Part shown: piece after piece, positions 1-11,249 of the stretch
Layout of the letters: each line of letters starts with the position of its first letter
Position numbering within the stretch: the first letter of the stretch is position 1
NCBI GenBank assembly: GCA_034008185.1
Contig: CM067082.1
Location: 122,885,988 to 122,949,987 of the forward strand
Direction of reading: 5' to 3'
Length of the DNA: 64,000 nucleotides
Source of the DNA: Gorsachius magnificus
Lineage: Eukaryota; Chordata; Aves; Pelecaniformes; Ardeidae
Position numbers and translations under genes: made by a program
Notes under the pieces: model-generated
What the model was told of the DNA's origin: nothing
The model's input: only the letters and a program-made list of their open reading frames with translations
Database searches by the model: none

Positions 1-332
1 CAAATATCTTAAGGGTGGGTGTCACGAGGACTGAGCCAGACTCTTTGCAGTAGTGCCCAGTGACAGGACAAGGGGCGATGGGCACAAACTGAAACATGAG
101 AGGTTTCAGTTGAATATGAGGAAAAACTTCTTTACTTTGAGGGTGACAGAGCACTGGAACAGGCTGCCCAGGGGGGTTGTGGAGTCTCCTTCTCTGGAGA
201 TATTCAAAGCCCGCCTGGACGAAGTCCTGTGTAACATGCTCTAGGAGAACCTGCTTTAGCAGGGGAGTTGGACCAGATGATCTCTGGAGGTCCCTTCCAA
301 CCCTTGCCATTCTGTGATTCTGTGATTCTGTG
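1..332 (+). mobile_element. CR1 LINE, 3' end fragment (cut by window edge)
   Basis: This is the 3' end of a CR1 non-LTR retrotransposon in sense orientation. The sequence around 265-303 (GTTGGACCAGATGATCTCTG, then a GGTCCCTTCCAACCC-type stretch) is the family's conserved 3' end, and it closes with three perfect ATTCTGTG octamers at 309-332, the tail repeat typical of avian CR1. Positions 53-244 still read through without a stop and keep the familiar CR1 terminal motifs [19 protein letters not shown] and [13 protein letters not shown]. The 5' part lies outside the window, so total length is unknown; most avian CR1 copies are 5'-truncated and inactive. The intact reading frame and clean tail suggest it is younger than the other CR1 pieces here. 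Confidence 0.93.
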
Positions 333-1270
333 ACGGTTCTGCTCCGTGCTTGTCCGGGATGGCGATCATAGCAAAAAAAAAAAGGAAATCCCACTGCCCT
401 GTGGCTTTTTTGGTGCTGTTTGTGTCTTTGGTCTGCATGTGTAAAACATATATATGCTAGTTTGTTACTTCTCAAGCAATCAGAACTGTGCCAGATGTAT
501 GGCAGAGCAAAAAGCTCAGGAATTCCACCCAGAGGAGCATATCATTTTCGGTGGCATGGCACATGCTATGTATACCTGTTCACAGGCTTTTCCTTGCTTC
601 TGCTACCTATCCAGCTGCAAATTTCCTTTCCTGAACCCCAGCCTTAGAAAACCCGAGGTGCATAGTTAAGAAGTCAAATACAAAAAAACCCCAACTCAAA
701 TGGAAATCCAGTGTCTTAGCTGTAGATGTAGATGAGAAAACCGAGGGGAAGCAAGGTGTTCAGAGGCAGCCAGGAGCCACAGCAGCCCGCTCTGGCAAGG
801 TGCAGCTGGCCGGCCCCTCGAAACTCTCACTGAGCCTCTGCTGGGCTCTAGTGTCTGTGTCGATCATGCACTCCCGGTAAAAAGTATAAATCTGCAAAGC
901 ATATTCTCTTTTCACCACCCAACCATAAATAAAGAGGGGCAAGCTTACTCCAAAGATATTCATGATCAATTTTTCTTGATTTAAGTTTGCCGGTTTTTAA
1001 TACATTCAGCCTGACTCTGCTGTCCCTTCCACCTGCTTGGAGCATGAGTGTGGCATCAGAGGCCCTGAAGGTTCAAAGTTCAGTGCAAGTAAGGTGGGAA
1101 CCAGGCCTGTGTTCCCCCAGGATAAAATCCCAATTTCACTGATGTCAGGACTTTGAGAGGCAGAATTTACCATGAGGCCAATTTAAACCCCATGTCTTTC
1201 ATTGATGTAAACACTGACTTACGCATATGGACAGGTGCTCATTCCACCTCTGGATATTTTTTTCTTCCAG
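333..1270. other. Non-coding stretch left of the candidate terminal exon
   Basis: No gene is recognised here. If the exon call at 1271 is right, this is the end of its last intron: CTGAC at about 1212 could serve as branch point, and the stretch before 1270 is pyrimidine-rich. The 760-870 part is locally GC-richer. Short open frames on both strands (around 420-670 and 760-1045) overlap each other and resemble no family I know. Confidence 0.4.
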
Positions 1271-1339
1271 GACACTGTTCGTAAGAAGAAACTGAAGGAG
1301 ATGAAAGAGGAAAGTAAAAGGAGGAAGGAGTGTAGTTAA
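1271..1339 (+). CDS. Candidate last coding exon, Lys/Glu-rich C-terminal tail (partial gene)
   Basis: What is seen: a T-rich tract ending TTTTTTTCTTCCAG at 1257-1270 makes a strong splice acceptor, and from 1271 frame 0 reads 22 codons to TAA at 1337-1339. The peptide starts DTVRKKKLKEMKEESKRR and ends KECS; it is strongly basic with alternating acidic residues, as in a coiled-coil or cytoplasmic tail. The other two frames stop within a few codons. The DNA is purine-rich with GAAG and GGAAG runs, like exonic splicing enhancers. An AATAAA lies 124 bases after the stop. I do not recognise the protein. The segment is short enough for chance to explain it, so this is a candidate only; upstream exons would lie outside the window. 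Confidence 0.35.
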   Translation, partial: DTVRKKKLKEMKEESKRRKECS

Positions 1340-1462
1340 GAGGTTTCCTTCAGCTTTTTATTGGCAGATAAAAGTAGAATCCCCACTGAAACCAGCAATG
1401 ATTTATTTATTGGCAAAAAAGGTCAATTGAACTTTATGGTCACTAGTACTCTGTTAAAAAAT

Positions 1463-1468
1463 AATAAA
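1463..1468 (+). terminator. Possible polyadenylation signal AATAAA
   Basis: A canonical AATAAA hexamer follows the candidate stop codon at 1339 by 124 bases, within a normal 3' UTR distance. The surroundings are A/T-rich and no clear GT-rich downstream element follows, and the hexamer is common in AT-rich DNA, so its value depends on the exon call. Confidence 0.22.
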
Positions 1469-3232
1469 ACTAACAGATATATTAAATAATAGGTTTACAT
1501 TAACAGCAAACAATGTTACCATCTGCCCTGTCAATCAAAGCGTACGCTGAAATTCTTCACTGAACTGGAAACGCAGAAACAAAAAGGGATACAGGAGCAT
1601 TATGGCAGCCTGGGTTATAAATTACAGGCAGTAGATATATTGTTATGAAAGCTATATCATTCCTTAAAATTAATTCAACCTTCCTGACCTACTCCTTTTC
1701 TTCAAAATTTCATCTCTTTATATGACCACTTCTTGGACCGCCAGGCCAGAATTCAGATGCTTGAAGATCTGCAGCATGTTTAAAAAGATGAGAAACGACA
1801 AATACTTTGATGAATTATCTCTCAAGCCTGGCCATTTCTGTAGTGCTTCATGCATTCTGATCAGACCTCTCGGCTGTAATGAATTCGCCCTTGCTGGAGG
1901 CTGCGAGGGCCGGCAACCCAACGCCGGTGGTTTTGCAAGGGGGTGAAATCCTGTGATGGCTGTTGCGGTGGGCAATGCCAAAGCCTTGCCTGCTTCTGGC
2001 CCGAGCTGGAGAACCACAGAGGGAGAACCAGCTCTGGGGAGGACTTGTAAGCTCAAGGTAAACCAGATCTTTCCATACGTGGGAATGTTTTTCCCGGTTC
2101 CCAAACAAGATGGAAATATTTATGTGCAAGCAAAATTCTGTGCGAAATAGAGGTCCGATAAAATGTTACTTCAGGTCAATCAAAACTTTCCACTGTTATG
2201 AAATCAAAGCATTTTGGTCCAAGTTTGCCCTTTGAAAGCTTGTCGATGTGTTTTTGTGCGAAAATAAAAACAATGAATTGCATGTGGGAAAAAAAAAATC
2301 ATTTCCAAATGAAAACCGAAAAAATGCCATTCCAGAAACGTTCACATGGGCCACTTCAACCTTATGGGAATGCTTTGTTTTGGGACAAGAAGTTCTGGAC
2401 ATAAAATACTGCCAGAACTGACATTTTTTTTTCAAAACACTGTGAATAAGAGAAAAATGGCACTTTTCACTTAGAAGAAACTTTGGTTACAAAACAAATA
2501 ATTTGGCTGTACTTTGCTGAGTGCCAGCATCAGGGTCTGAACCTGCGCGTCAGGACACAACCTTCAGGTGGCATTAGCTGCTGCTAAGGTGACAGGGGGT
2601 GAGGAGCCTGGTCCTTGCTGTTGATTAAACAGAATTTACTGCTGAACTTGGGAACCTCGTGTGGGATCAATATTATATTCGTGCCTTGGTAGAGGCAGTT
2701 CAGAAGTCTAATCCAGGCTCAAGCCTGTATCATTTTAAGGCTGCCGCCATCCTGACAGTGGGGAACAGACACCGTAAGTGACATGTGGATTTTATTTTAA
2801 TTGGCTGTTTTCAGGGACAGAGAAGCAGGTCTCTGTTTTGCAGGAGGCAGCTTGCTTTCCTTGTGGGGACCATGTTGAGGGCTGCACTCTGCCTATGAAA
2901 AAGCAGGTCGTGGTCTGAAAAAGAAAGGTTATTTCCCCGTGCCTCACTACATCGATATCTATTCGATTTCTACTTACTGGCCAGAGCTGTCTAGGGGAAA
3001 GTGGTGAAGCATTATCTGTGGCACAGCAACCCACAGATAGACCATCAGATTAAGACAAATTTTCTAATTTAAGAATTATTTCGATGGGGTGGGAAAGGGC
3101 ACCTCAGTTTTGTCACCTCTGCCAACGGCCCCCCGGCATGCACGACTGCCCTCATTGTGGAGGAGAGCCCTGCCTGACATTAGCTCCCAGCCATTACTGC
3201 GGGCAGAGCAGCTGCAGGAGCTTAGCGACACG
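1469..3232. other. Unique non-coding DNA
   Basis: No gene or recognisable repeat. The part at 2180-2480 is rich in A and T runs (AAAAAAAA, TTTTTTTT) with several near-repeats of the kind TTCCAAATGAAAA and may be a worn-out old repeat, but I cannot assign a family. The open frames at 1718-2150 lie on opposite strands of the same DNA and resemble nothing known. Confidence 0.4.
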
Positions 3233-3253
3233 CCCCCCCCCCCCCCCCCCCCC
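3233..3253 (+). repeat. Poly-C run (C21)
   Basis: Twenty-one consecutive C residues following ACACG. Such a tract can form i-motif or stacked-G structures and is prone to length change and sequencing error, so the exact count should be treated with caution. Confidence 0.95.
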
Positions 3254-3459
3254 TTACGCTTACACGGCCAGGCTGTTTTAATTGCAACCCACGGCTTAAA
3301 GTCTTCATTAAGTTCTCTCTCAGCCCTGCCTCCTTCTCTGTAAGATCAGCCCTGACCAGCGGAGCAGCGAGGAACATCTGCAGTTCAAACGTGATGCATA
3401 TGCAAGAGTGGTCTCAGGATTAAAGGTCAACAGACTCCTCCCGACACCCAGGACCGTCT

Positions 3460-3650
3460 CTCCCTTGCAGGGTGTCTGGTGCCTCTTACATCCCATTGTT
3501 CGGAACGCCATGCTGCCTGCCAGGCTTTTTGCCCACTCGCTCAGCCCGACTGCTGCAAGGCTGGCGCGGCGCCGTGGCAAGCTGGCCGGAGCTGCCCTCG
3601 CCCAGTGGCTCTCCGCGGGCGTGCTGGGGCTGCCGCAGGCAAAATAATTG
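3460..3650. other. Small GC-rich, CpG-containing patch
   Basis: This stretch is clearly richer in G+C than its surroundings and keeps CpGs (for example GGCGCGGCGCCG at about 3564 and CTCCGCGGGCG at about 3609). Low stop-codon density here produces overlapping open frames in several frames on both strands, none resembling a known protein. It is too short for a classical CpG-island promoter. Confidence 0.4.
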
Positions 3651-6600
3651 GGTCCTTCCCTCGGCTGCTCCTCCTCGCAAAGCCCAGGGAGAGGATGACT
3701 ACGACAGCTGCAGTGCTGGCTCGCTCTTGACAAATGGTCCTGTCACTCTTCTTATTGATTAGCAATGTTATGACATTTCCCTTCAAAAACACAGATGCGG
3801 CACGGGCAGCGACAGGAGCACCGCTCTGGGAGGAACATAATGTTTGCTGTTGTTCCCATTCTCCTCTCTGCATCTGTTCGTATCTGCAGTGATGCTTTCA
3901 TGCGCTGACTGTTTTATCAAGAAGCAGTGGGAGCAGGTGAAACCTTTGCCTGGGTTAAAGGCAAATACCTCTTGTCGCGTTGGGGGACTGAGCGTGCAGA
4001 TGACAAGCCTGGCTCTCCCCCACCCTGTACCAGTGCACAGGGAGATGACTGGGGATTCAGTCAAGCTGGCGTTTGCAAGGGAGGGTGAAGGTGCATTGAA
4101 TCCATACATGATTTCAGATTCCTCTTGTGAGGTTCTTGGGTCAATTTTTGTCTCAGGATGTATTATAAAAACCCCATAATAATGCCTGTGAAGTTTTGGT
4201 GGTACGTTTGCATCCGGCAGGTCACCCCAGGAGTACTGGGTCCTTGCAGACCGCTCTTGTGTGGGTACACACCTCTGTGCAGGGCCGTGTGTGAGCCCAC
4301 GACGTGCATCAGGCGAGTCTTACCCATGGGTTTATCTCATGGGTTTGCGTGCAAAGCCTGGAGGCATCTTAGCATGGCCCTCAAAGTCCAAGCTAGAGCC
4401 TGTCCATGAACTATCCATTTCTTGGCAGGGGGTATCCAGGTGAATGGGTTTCACAGCCCCCCAGGGAAGCCAACCGTTCATCCCCTGGAGCCCCCAGAGA
4501 GGATGTTTACACATCGGCAGAGCTGTTCTCATGTGGGTGAGCCCTAACTGCACTCCACCTCCATGGAAGTCCTTCCCCCTGCAATAGAGAAAGGTGATCT
4601 AATATTGCCAGGTTGCAGAGGCTTGGAAATGGTAGCTAAGGAAGGAGGACACCACGATGGATCTGTGGCATGAGGAGGAGGGCCTCTGACAGGGAGGGTC
4701 TAAGCTAGGGCAGCTTCTAAGCATCTGATTAAAAAGGGATTGTCTGAAACATGTCTGCCTGAGTCAGGGTCCTGAGAGGGCTGGAAATTGCAGGGAGGTG
4801 ACCTGAAAACATCAGTGTCATGGGTCATTCCATGGTTAAACTGTACATTTCTGGGCAAAGCCTGTGCCGGTGAGCTGTGGGTATCTCCACGTATCCCTAC
4901 TCCCTGCTCAGATTTTCACTGTACAGGCACGTCCTGGTCACACTGCTCTGACCGCACCGGAGAGAAATCCCAGCTGGTATAGCAAGAAGCAAAAGTTTTC
5001 CTCAGCAAGGGCATAGGAGCTGACCTCCTTGTATCAAATATTTATTGGCCAAAAGACAAGTTTAGGAGGTTCTCTCTATTTTCACTGGCAAGAAGCAGAG
5101 TGAGTTTTTTTTCCCTGAGCATAGAAAATATGTCCGGTTTAATCTTAAAATGGCTTAAAGCCTTTCTTATTAGTCTGAAGCATTTAATTCAGCTTTCAGT
5201 GAATCCTTTGCCTGCTTCACAGGGAAGCTAGTTAGAGAAAAAGTGCTTACCTTCCAGTCCTAAAGGCTGTTCCTTGGAAGTTGAATTACTGTACCATGCA
5301 GGCTGTGTATTAAAAGTCTTGCAAATTCCTTATAAACTGACTCTATACACAGCAGTTAATGAGCTTGTTGTTGCATTTAAGGGATCTCTGTATCTTTTGT
5401 GTCAGAAAAAGCAATGCCAGTATGTCCAATATAATTTCTTCCCTTGACCAAAGTCTCTTACAGCGAAAATGGGCTGATCCACAACCTTAATTTACATGAA
5501 CTTAAAGCAAAGCACATTAGCATGATTGTGTAGGCATTACTGTACAGAGCACGCTGGTAATGAGAAGCATATTTGTGAATGTCTCTTGTACAGCTTTCAG
5601 CATATTTTACAGCCAAAAAAGGGGATATAGTCTGGGGGGAAAAAAGAAAAATACAACAAAAACATGGTTTTGACCCCCCAGGCAACATGATGTAGATTAA
5701 TATGAGTTAAATGGAATGTGACCAATTTGTAAGGCATTTGGTTTGTATCTTGAGAAATTGAAGGCAAGATCATTTTTCCTCGCAATCAGAGTAAGCCTTA
5801 GGCTACCAGCTCTTGTAGTCTCTACAACTGCCATAGGCCTCCTCTTTTAATATACTGGTGTATCCTAGAATATTTCTTACAACTTTCATAGCCCAATGAT
5901 GTGATAGATTTGCCAGTATGATGCTTCTGCTGCCTTTCCTTGGCAAAAACCTCCATTAGTTGTAATGTGTCCTTATAGCTTCTGTGAGTTTCATCAATTT
6001 TTGTGCAATATTTTGCCCACAGCTGTTTATTTATGCAAGGAGAGAGTTGCAGTAATCTACATCCTATACAGTATGCAGGGATTATACCGCAACAAAAGCA
6101 TTTTTCTGCCAAAGGTTCATCATCATTTCTGAAGAAGGTTGTTTCAGGCTGGCAAAAGGCCAGTACATTGTGGACCCACATTTTTTGGTATGAAGAAATT
6201 TTTGTTTATATAGCAAAAAAACTATCTCAAAACGATGCAGTTCTCAGTGTTTTAGTAATGATCATAAAAACTCTTTGCAGTTTGAGATTTAGAGGTGAAA
6301 ACTTTTAACTGCTTTACAAAACAGGTTGTAAGACACTATTCTCATTGGAGTAGCTGGTCCAGAGAGAGGTCACAAGAAACTCAGTAGAAGGCTTCAAATA
6401 CAGCCCAGGAGCTCCATAACCATGAAACAAGCTGGACTTCCTATAAAATTAATCTCCTTTATCACATCTCACCACCATCACATCTCACCACCTTTGCATG
6501 CCAGCAAACAGCTAGGAGACCATCTCAATCTCACAAATTCAGCTTAAGTTTCTACACCACTCTTTGAAGCTATAATTCAGGAAAACATTTGCCCTTGCTT

Positions 6601-7587
6601 TTCAAACGACCTGAAGAAAGTGCTCTGAAGGCACAAATCCAGCGACTAACTTGAATATGACCTTCTGCCTTCTATGCTTAAGAAAAAAGCCACCTATGAT
6701 ATGTTTGGCAGTCTTCCACTTGGGTGTGTGGGCAATATCATTCAGGAACATTTGCAGGTATAACAACAAGATGTTCTGTAATTGTTAAGCTCATTTGTTT
6801 GAACAGTGGACAAGGAGGGACAAACAGAGGTTGCTTTCCATTTATTTATTTGAGAATTAAGACACAAGGACTGAAAGATGGGCATTCGGGCAGTCATGGC
6901 TTCGAGCACAGAGGTATGGGGCAAAGCTCATCCAGGACCTCTGCGCACATCCAGATGCCACCATCCATGCTGCTGGTGGAGGCAGTGCGATTCTGCAACC
7001 GTTAACTCAGAGCAGAGAAGAAGTAACAGCCGCGCACGGCTCCTCCTGCCTACCAGCGATCAATAACAGCGCCCAGGACGTCCTGCCTCAGTCCTGGCCC
7101 CAGGTCCTGACCAGATGCTGTGTCCTTTTCAGAGCTTTGCATCACAAAATACAGCCATCTACCCTTGGCTTTGCAGACAGCGGAGAGGCGTATTTCCTGT
7201 AATACTTTGAGCCGTGCTTGTTGAAGGGAGAGAGATGTGGGATTGCACTCTCAGCTAATGGCTCCTTGTTAAATGCTGGATGCAAAATGGAAGAGGAGGG
7301 CTAAGCATTTTGACTGTTCACTGCTATTGCCACCTTCTGTACTGTGCTAACGGTTATGGTGTGCTAGCCCTCACAGGTGTACCAAGCCAGTCTTAGTCTC
7401 CCTCTCTTTTACACTAGTGGAGTGTCAGTGGTGTTATAGGCAGTTTAGTGAGGAGAGGGAAGACAGATCTGCAGTAGATACCCATCCACAAAGAAAATGG
7501 GAAATGAGTCTTCATCCTTTTCAACATTTTCTATTCTTCAAGAAGAATGTTATTGGTTTAAATGGGGTTTCCAGGAAATGGATGTCC
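3651..7587. other. Unique non-coding DNA
   Basis: No gene recognised. The region becomes AT-rich after about 5000. A 119-codon open frame at 5822-6181 on the - strand is Cys-rich but matches no family I know and is about the longest expected by chance. A short CpG-bearing patch lies at 7025-7080. A 16-base tandem duplication at 6461-6492 is listed separately. Confidence 0.4.
6461..6492. repeat. Two-copy 16-bp tandem duplication
   Basis: The 16-mer ATCACATCTCACCACC occurs twice head to tail without mismatch (6461-6476 and 6477-6492). Confidence 0.9.
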
Positions 7588-7722
7588 TCACAGGATCACC
7601 GATTAGTTTGGGCTGCTGAACGTCACCTAGTCCAACCTCCTGTTCAAAGCAGGATGAGCCCCGTAGTTAGATCAAATTGCTCAGTGACTTGTCCAGGTGG
7701 GTTTTGAAAACTCGTCAAGGAG
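7588..7722 (-). mobile_element. Degenerate CR1 LINE fragment
   Basis: Read on the + strand this is the reverse complement of a CR1 3' region: a CACAGGATCACC start (decayed form of the tail), then CACCTAGTCCAACCTCCTG, GTTCAAAGCAGG and CTTGTCCAGGTGGGTTTTGA, all in the order found in antisense CR1 copies. It is much more diverged than the copy at 1-332 and has lost its tail octamers, so it is an old insertion. The left and right limits are approximate. Confidence 0.75.
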
Positions 7723-10700
7723 CAGAGCCAGGATTTAAATAGACAAACCTCTAGGTAGTGCTCTGTTGTTGTCTTTTTTTTTTTAGGTTGCATGGCTCAA
7801 ACTGTGATATGTCACTCAAGAAGATCCATACAACAGTATGTGGTGCCACAAGCTGCTCTTCCAACCCCTTCCTCATTTGTATTTGGTGTTCCTGAAAGCA
7901 TCCCTGTTGGAGGAGTGTATCTGCACCGAATTTGCAGGGTCACAGCCCTTTATGTCATGGCTGGATCGGGCCTTCCCCATCCAGTATAGTCATTCAACCC
8001 TTTATTTTCAAGATTTACTGTCCTTTTTTCCCCAACCTCATTTCAGGAGGCAGCCTCCAGTTCCTCAGGGTAGCAGCCCTGCCCCACGCCCATCGGCCTG
8101 GGGAAGACGGCAGGCTGCTCATCAAGGGCATGGGTTAGGCAGGAATTTTCTTTTCCCTCCTGCTCTCCAGCCTGAGATAATTGCAAAACTGATGGGCTAT
8201 CTCTCTTCTAAGTTCACCAACCCAGCCTTGCAGCTTGTAAGAATAATTCAGCCACAATTAGCATTGGTGTGAAGCCAGGGCCTCCCACTGATGAGTCTGC
8301 CTGGTCCAGTGCAGAAGCTACAATCTCTTTAATGATGGGAGGTTGGACTAAATTAAAATTGACCCTCAGGCTTCTGGCAGCTAAATTCCAGCAGTAACCT
8401 TCCCTCCCACCCGTTCCTCTGGAAAAAAATCCTACCAACAACAAACTACAAGTGAGAGGGGGAGGAAACCTCTCTGTTGTTAACCTTTACAGGACAGTGG
8501 ATGTGTCCAAATCAGACAAAAAACATGATGTCTCCCGCTGAAGTGCCATAAATAGTGCTATCTCCCAGTGTGATCTTTGAGAGAATCTGTTTTGGGGAAA
8601 GAACAGAAGAGGAGTCCTAAAAAGAGCGCGTGAAAAATGATGAAAGTTGCTTTGAAGTGAGTCCGAGAGCTGCAGTGCTTTCAGCAGCTTCCCCCTGGAA
8701 GCCCTTGAAATTCTATCTGCAATAAAAGGTACCAAAAGAAAACAGCTGGCAGGAGCTGTTAAAGTGGAAACAATATGCAGTTCAGAAGAGATAAACAGGA
8801 TGGGCACAGGGCAGAATGAAAAAGAAGGTATGCATCTGTTAACGTGATGGGAACAGCCCTTCTGCCCTGGGCTGAAACTGCGTGACCAGGGAAATATCGC
8901 TGGCTTTAGGAAAGCGGACTAGGAGAAAACAGATTTAGCACTTGGTTTTCATGGGAACACACATTTTGCTCTGCACTGGAGGACAGGGGCATCAGATCAG
9001 GTCCTCTGATTCTCACCTGAATAGGCCTTGGCTTGCATAGACCAGATCAGGGTGTAGGGGGGGTCATGCTGAGTGACACCACCAAAGCAGAAGCCAGTGT
9101 TCTGTGCTGATATTTCTCTGGTACCCGAGACAACGGCAGCGGGAGCGGGAGCCCCTTTGCAGTTTCAGGACAGCGAGGCGCTCCTCTTGCTGGGCAGTAA
9201 TGCTCTGCTGCCAGCTGGGCAGATGGGCCCAGCCCTTGTGCAGCTTTGAAGCAAAGCCTAGGCTGTAGCTAAATCTAAAGCCTGCAACTAAATACAAAGC
9301 CTGCTTTTGCCCTCACTGATACCACAGTCTTTGGAGGCAGAAACTGGTGAAGGACTAACACTGGGGTCAGAATGGGATCTGTCTCTATGCAATGCAAAGA
9401 AAACTATTGCTAATGGAGTGAGCATGGACCTTAACCTGTTCTGATTTAGAGATGTACATCATCGATATTGTTGTGGTTTCCAAATTGGTTCTGTAGTCCC
9501 CTACTGAAGGGACTGAGAGCAGAATACGGCCATGGGAGGATGGCAAGGAATCCACACGCAACCACATCTGTGAAAAAATCTCCCATGCTCTGATCTGCTA
9601 TTGATTCTGCCCATGCCATTACTGATGGGAAGTCTGCTTAGAGACTTCTGCTCACAGGGGAAGAAATATTAATCAAAACTTTTGTCCTGTCTTTACAGGC
9701 ATACTTCAGATCAAAAGCACTTCTAGGGAAAAACAGTAATCCAGAGCTGTGGTGGGAGTGGAGCAGAGAGGAGCCGAGTCATACTTTCCATCTGCTTTCA
9801 TTTCTGTTTTATACAATTCTCATTCTGCAGCTCCGATGTAATTATTTGTGTAACCATTAGACTGTCCCAGTGTTAGGACAGAAGCAAAACTGTACCCCAC
9901 AGAGCTCCCCTGATTTTCCAGGCATGTGTATTTTCAAGGAATATTGAAATACAGAGAACCGGCCTCCAGTTAATTTTAGAAAAGGTGTGAAAATGTTCAT
10001 CTCAAGTCACTGTGCAGATGACCTAAGACATTGTATGAATAATGTGGCATTTCCTTGAGATGTCAGCTTGGGCAGGGCCATGCTGAAGAGAGGAAAGAAT
10101 AGCCAGGATTTATGTTTTCTACATATATGTTAAAATCTCCTTCATTTGGGAAGGATCTGGCACCTTGCTGAAGGCTAAAGGATAACCCATAAGCAGGGAG
10201 AGAATTACGTCTGTGATGGTAAGTACTATTTTGTGCTGTGGGCAACTCCTCCACTTTCAGAAAGGTCCCAGATACTCAAAATGCTTTGGGGGCTTAAACA
10301 CTACTGAGGACCTGGCTCTAAAACGCCTATTCAGGAAAGGACTCAGGCACTCACATAGCTCCTGCAGTGCCAACAAATTCAAAAAAAGGCTGCAAAACAC
10401 TTTCCCACTTGCACCAGTTTTATCCTGATTTGCAACTGATTTAGCTCCCCATAAAATCAGTGGGCATCCCTCTGCTTTCTGTACTAGGTCTTGGATTGGG
10501 GCTTAAAGAAGAGAAATTCAGTCTATCTAATCCATATGCACAGATACTGTGGAGCTTGCTTATTAGGAACAGAGCTTGGGATGGATGAAAATGGAGTGAT
10601 AAATATGTCCAAGAGTCAGGAGACTGAAGAAGCCACCAGCAATGGAAAGGTGATTCCAATATATATAGGAGTACTAGACTGCATATTATGCAATTCATTT

Positions 10701-11172
10701 TCTCTTACAGCTAAATCCTCTGGAATTTAATAAAATCTTCAACCTCTTCTAAAGGCCTTTGAGCAACTGAATGAAATTTAATTGTGAATTACAATCTGAC
10801 CATGCAGCTCTAGATCCAGAAAAGTTACAGAGACCATTCCCTATTGCGTTCTGTAGCTTTTATAAGCAGATGACTTAAGATAAGACAGACACCATTAGGG
10901 CATTGCATTTCATTCTTTTTAAATTCCTCACAATCCCTATAAGTTTTTCACTGAGCAACTGGCAATAATATATTTCTACCTGAACTCAGGCAGCTAGCAA
11001 CTGATCTGTACACTGAAAATAAAGATTTTCTCTTCCTCATGAACTTGGAGCCTAGATGGAGTAACTACATATACTTTTTTTATTGTTTGCATAAATATTT
11101 AATAATAAAAATTCTTAAGCTTTTTGCATAAGGTCATAGGATATTAGAATGCCCAATAAGTTAAATATATCA
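7723..11172. other. Unique non-coding DNA
   Basis: No gene recognised. A T-run and AG at 7771-7786 resembles a splice acceptor, but no matching donor follows. A strong donor-like GATG|GTAAGTA at about 10219 has no convincing exon before it. The 8338-8360 part (GGGAGGTTGGACTAAATT) weakly recalls a CR1 tail. After about 10700 the DNA becomes strongly AT-rich. Confidence 0.4.
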
Positions 11173-11249
11173 AGTTTGGATTTTCTTTCACACTTCTGGA
11201 GTGTTAGTTTGGATTTTCTTTGATATAAGTGCAAATTGGATTTGCACTT
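11173..11249. repeat. 16-bp direct repeat next to a perfect hairpin
   Basis: AGTTTGGATTTTCTTT occurs at 11173-11188 and again at 11206-11221. It is followed at once by a perfect inverted repeat with 10-base arms (AAGTGCAAAT, loop TGG, ATTTGCACTT) at 11227-11249. The arms carry GTGCAAAT/ATTTGCAC, one base from the POU octamer ATGCAAAT, placed symmetrically. Confidence 0.85.

Noticed and set aside
3460..3650. CpG-island promoter
   Set aside because: The CpG-rich stretch is under 200 bases and has no associated exon or start signals.
5822..6181. 119-codon, Cys-rich open frame on the - strand
   Set aside because: Several frames of this length are expected by chance in 64 kb read six ways. There is no known motif, and no Kozak or splice support.
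7771..7990. T-run plus AG followed by a 65-codon open frame
   Set aside because: The acceptor is plausible but no donor follows where the frame ends, and the peptide has no recognised features.
8330..8380. Possible CR1 tail (GGGAGGTTGGACTAAATT)
   Set aside because: Only about 18 bases resemble the CR1 3' end and the order breaks down after that.
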